A DNA stretch of 6,430 bases from Bacteroidetes bacterium UBA2234 (GTDB lineage: Bacteria > Bacteroidota > Bacteroidia > NS11-12g > UBA955), in contig DDYM01000010.1 of assembly GCA_002347985.1 (NCBI GenBank), positions 22,677 to 29,106 on the forward strand, read 5' to 3'. The stretch's first letter is position 1. Each line of letters begins with the position of its first letter. Positions 6,350 to 6,430 of this stretch are shown piece by piece. Below the pieces are notes generated by a model. That model searched no databases. It was not told the origin of the DNA and worked only from the letters and a program-made list of their open reading frames with translations. The translations under genes were made by a program, and so were the position numbers.

Positions 6350-6357
6350 CAAAGGTA
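6350..6357 (-). promoter_or_regulatory. Bacteroidetes-type promoter -7 element for mtaB
   Basis: TACCTTTG on the minus strand (6357-6350) is a perfect match to TAnnTTTG, placed so that transcription would start at about 6345, some 15 nt before the mtaB ATG. The -33 element is weak: TCTG at a 17-nt spacing, or TTG at 25 nt. It sits in the 43-nt gap after the upstream gene's stop, suggesting that mtaB starts its own transcript. Confidence 0.5.
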
Positions 6358-6373
6358 CGAAATCCCGAGAGAA

Positions 6374-6430
6374 TCAGAATATCAAGGCGTATTCCAAACT
6401 CCAAGTACCAATAAATTGTGGCGTTCCGGG
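6374..6430 (-). CDS. C-terminal end of an upstream gene, possibly an outer-membrane beta-barrel protein
   Basis: An open frame enters from the right edge and ends at TGA 6376-6374, giving PGTPQFIGTWSLEYALIF. The last residues alternate strictly hydrophobic (W, L, Y, L, F at positions 9, 7, 5, 3 and 1 from the end) and finish with Phe. This is the known C-terminal sorting pattern of outer-membrane beta-barrels. Only 18 codons are visible, so the reading frame itself is not certain and no family can be named. It would lie directly upstream of mtaB on the same strand, with a 43-nt gap. Confidence 0.45.
   Translation of the reverse strand, partial: PGTPQFIGTWSLEYALIF

Overview
The window looks like ordinary chromosomal DNA from a member of the Bacteroidota. 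The evidence is a DUF4294 protein (a family known essentially only from this phylum), a long Lgt-like protein of the type found in Bacteroidetes, promoter-like elements matching the phylum's TTTG / TAnnTTTG consensus rather than -35/-10 boxes, and starts without clear Shine-Dalgarno sequences. No mobile element, CRISPR array, tRNA or rRNA was seen. Coding density is very high, and no stretch over 300 bases lacks a gene.

Layout. Left block (minus strand): the N-terminal 171 codons of dnaN (DNA polymerase sliding clamp, cut by the left edge) lie downstream of a small FtsB/DivIC-type septum formation gene. Middle block (plus strand): divergent from divIC, across an 87-bp gap that must hold both promoters, is a two-gene import unit. 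It has a lipoprotein substrate-binding protein and, overlapping it by 10 nt, a FecCD/BtuC permease for a siderophore, haem or cobalamin-type ligand. The ATPase such a transporter needs is not next to it. Right block (minus strand, convergent with the permease and only 3 bp away): mtaB (tRNA ms2t6A37 methylthiotransferase), then a divergent Lgt-like membrane protein 9 nt downstream, then a secreted DUF4294 protein 34 nt further on, probably one operon. At the extreme right edge are the last 18 codons of another minus-strand gene, whose C-terminus looks like an outer-membrane beta-barrel end strand.

Functions are mostly housekeeping: replication clamp, division, tRNA modification and envelope biogenesis, plus one accessory uptake system. 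I do not see an undescribed multi-gene system. The points most worth a second look are the Lgt-like protein with canonical catalytic residues replaced, the importer without an ATPase, the in-frame 24-bp tandem repeat in the signal region of the DUF4294 gene, the sharp leucine-codon switch inside the permease gene, and the divergent promoters that would give nearly leaderless mRNAs.
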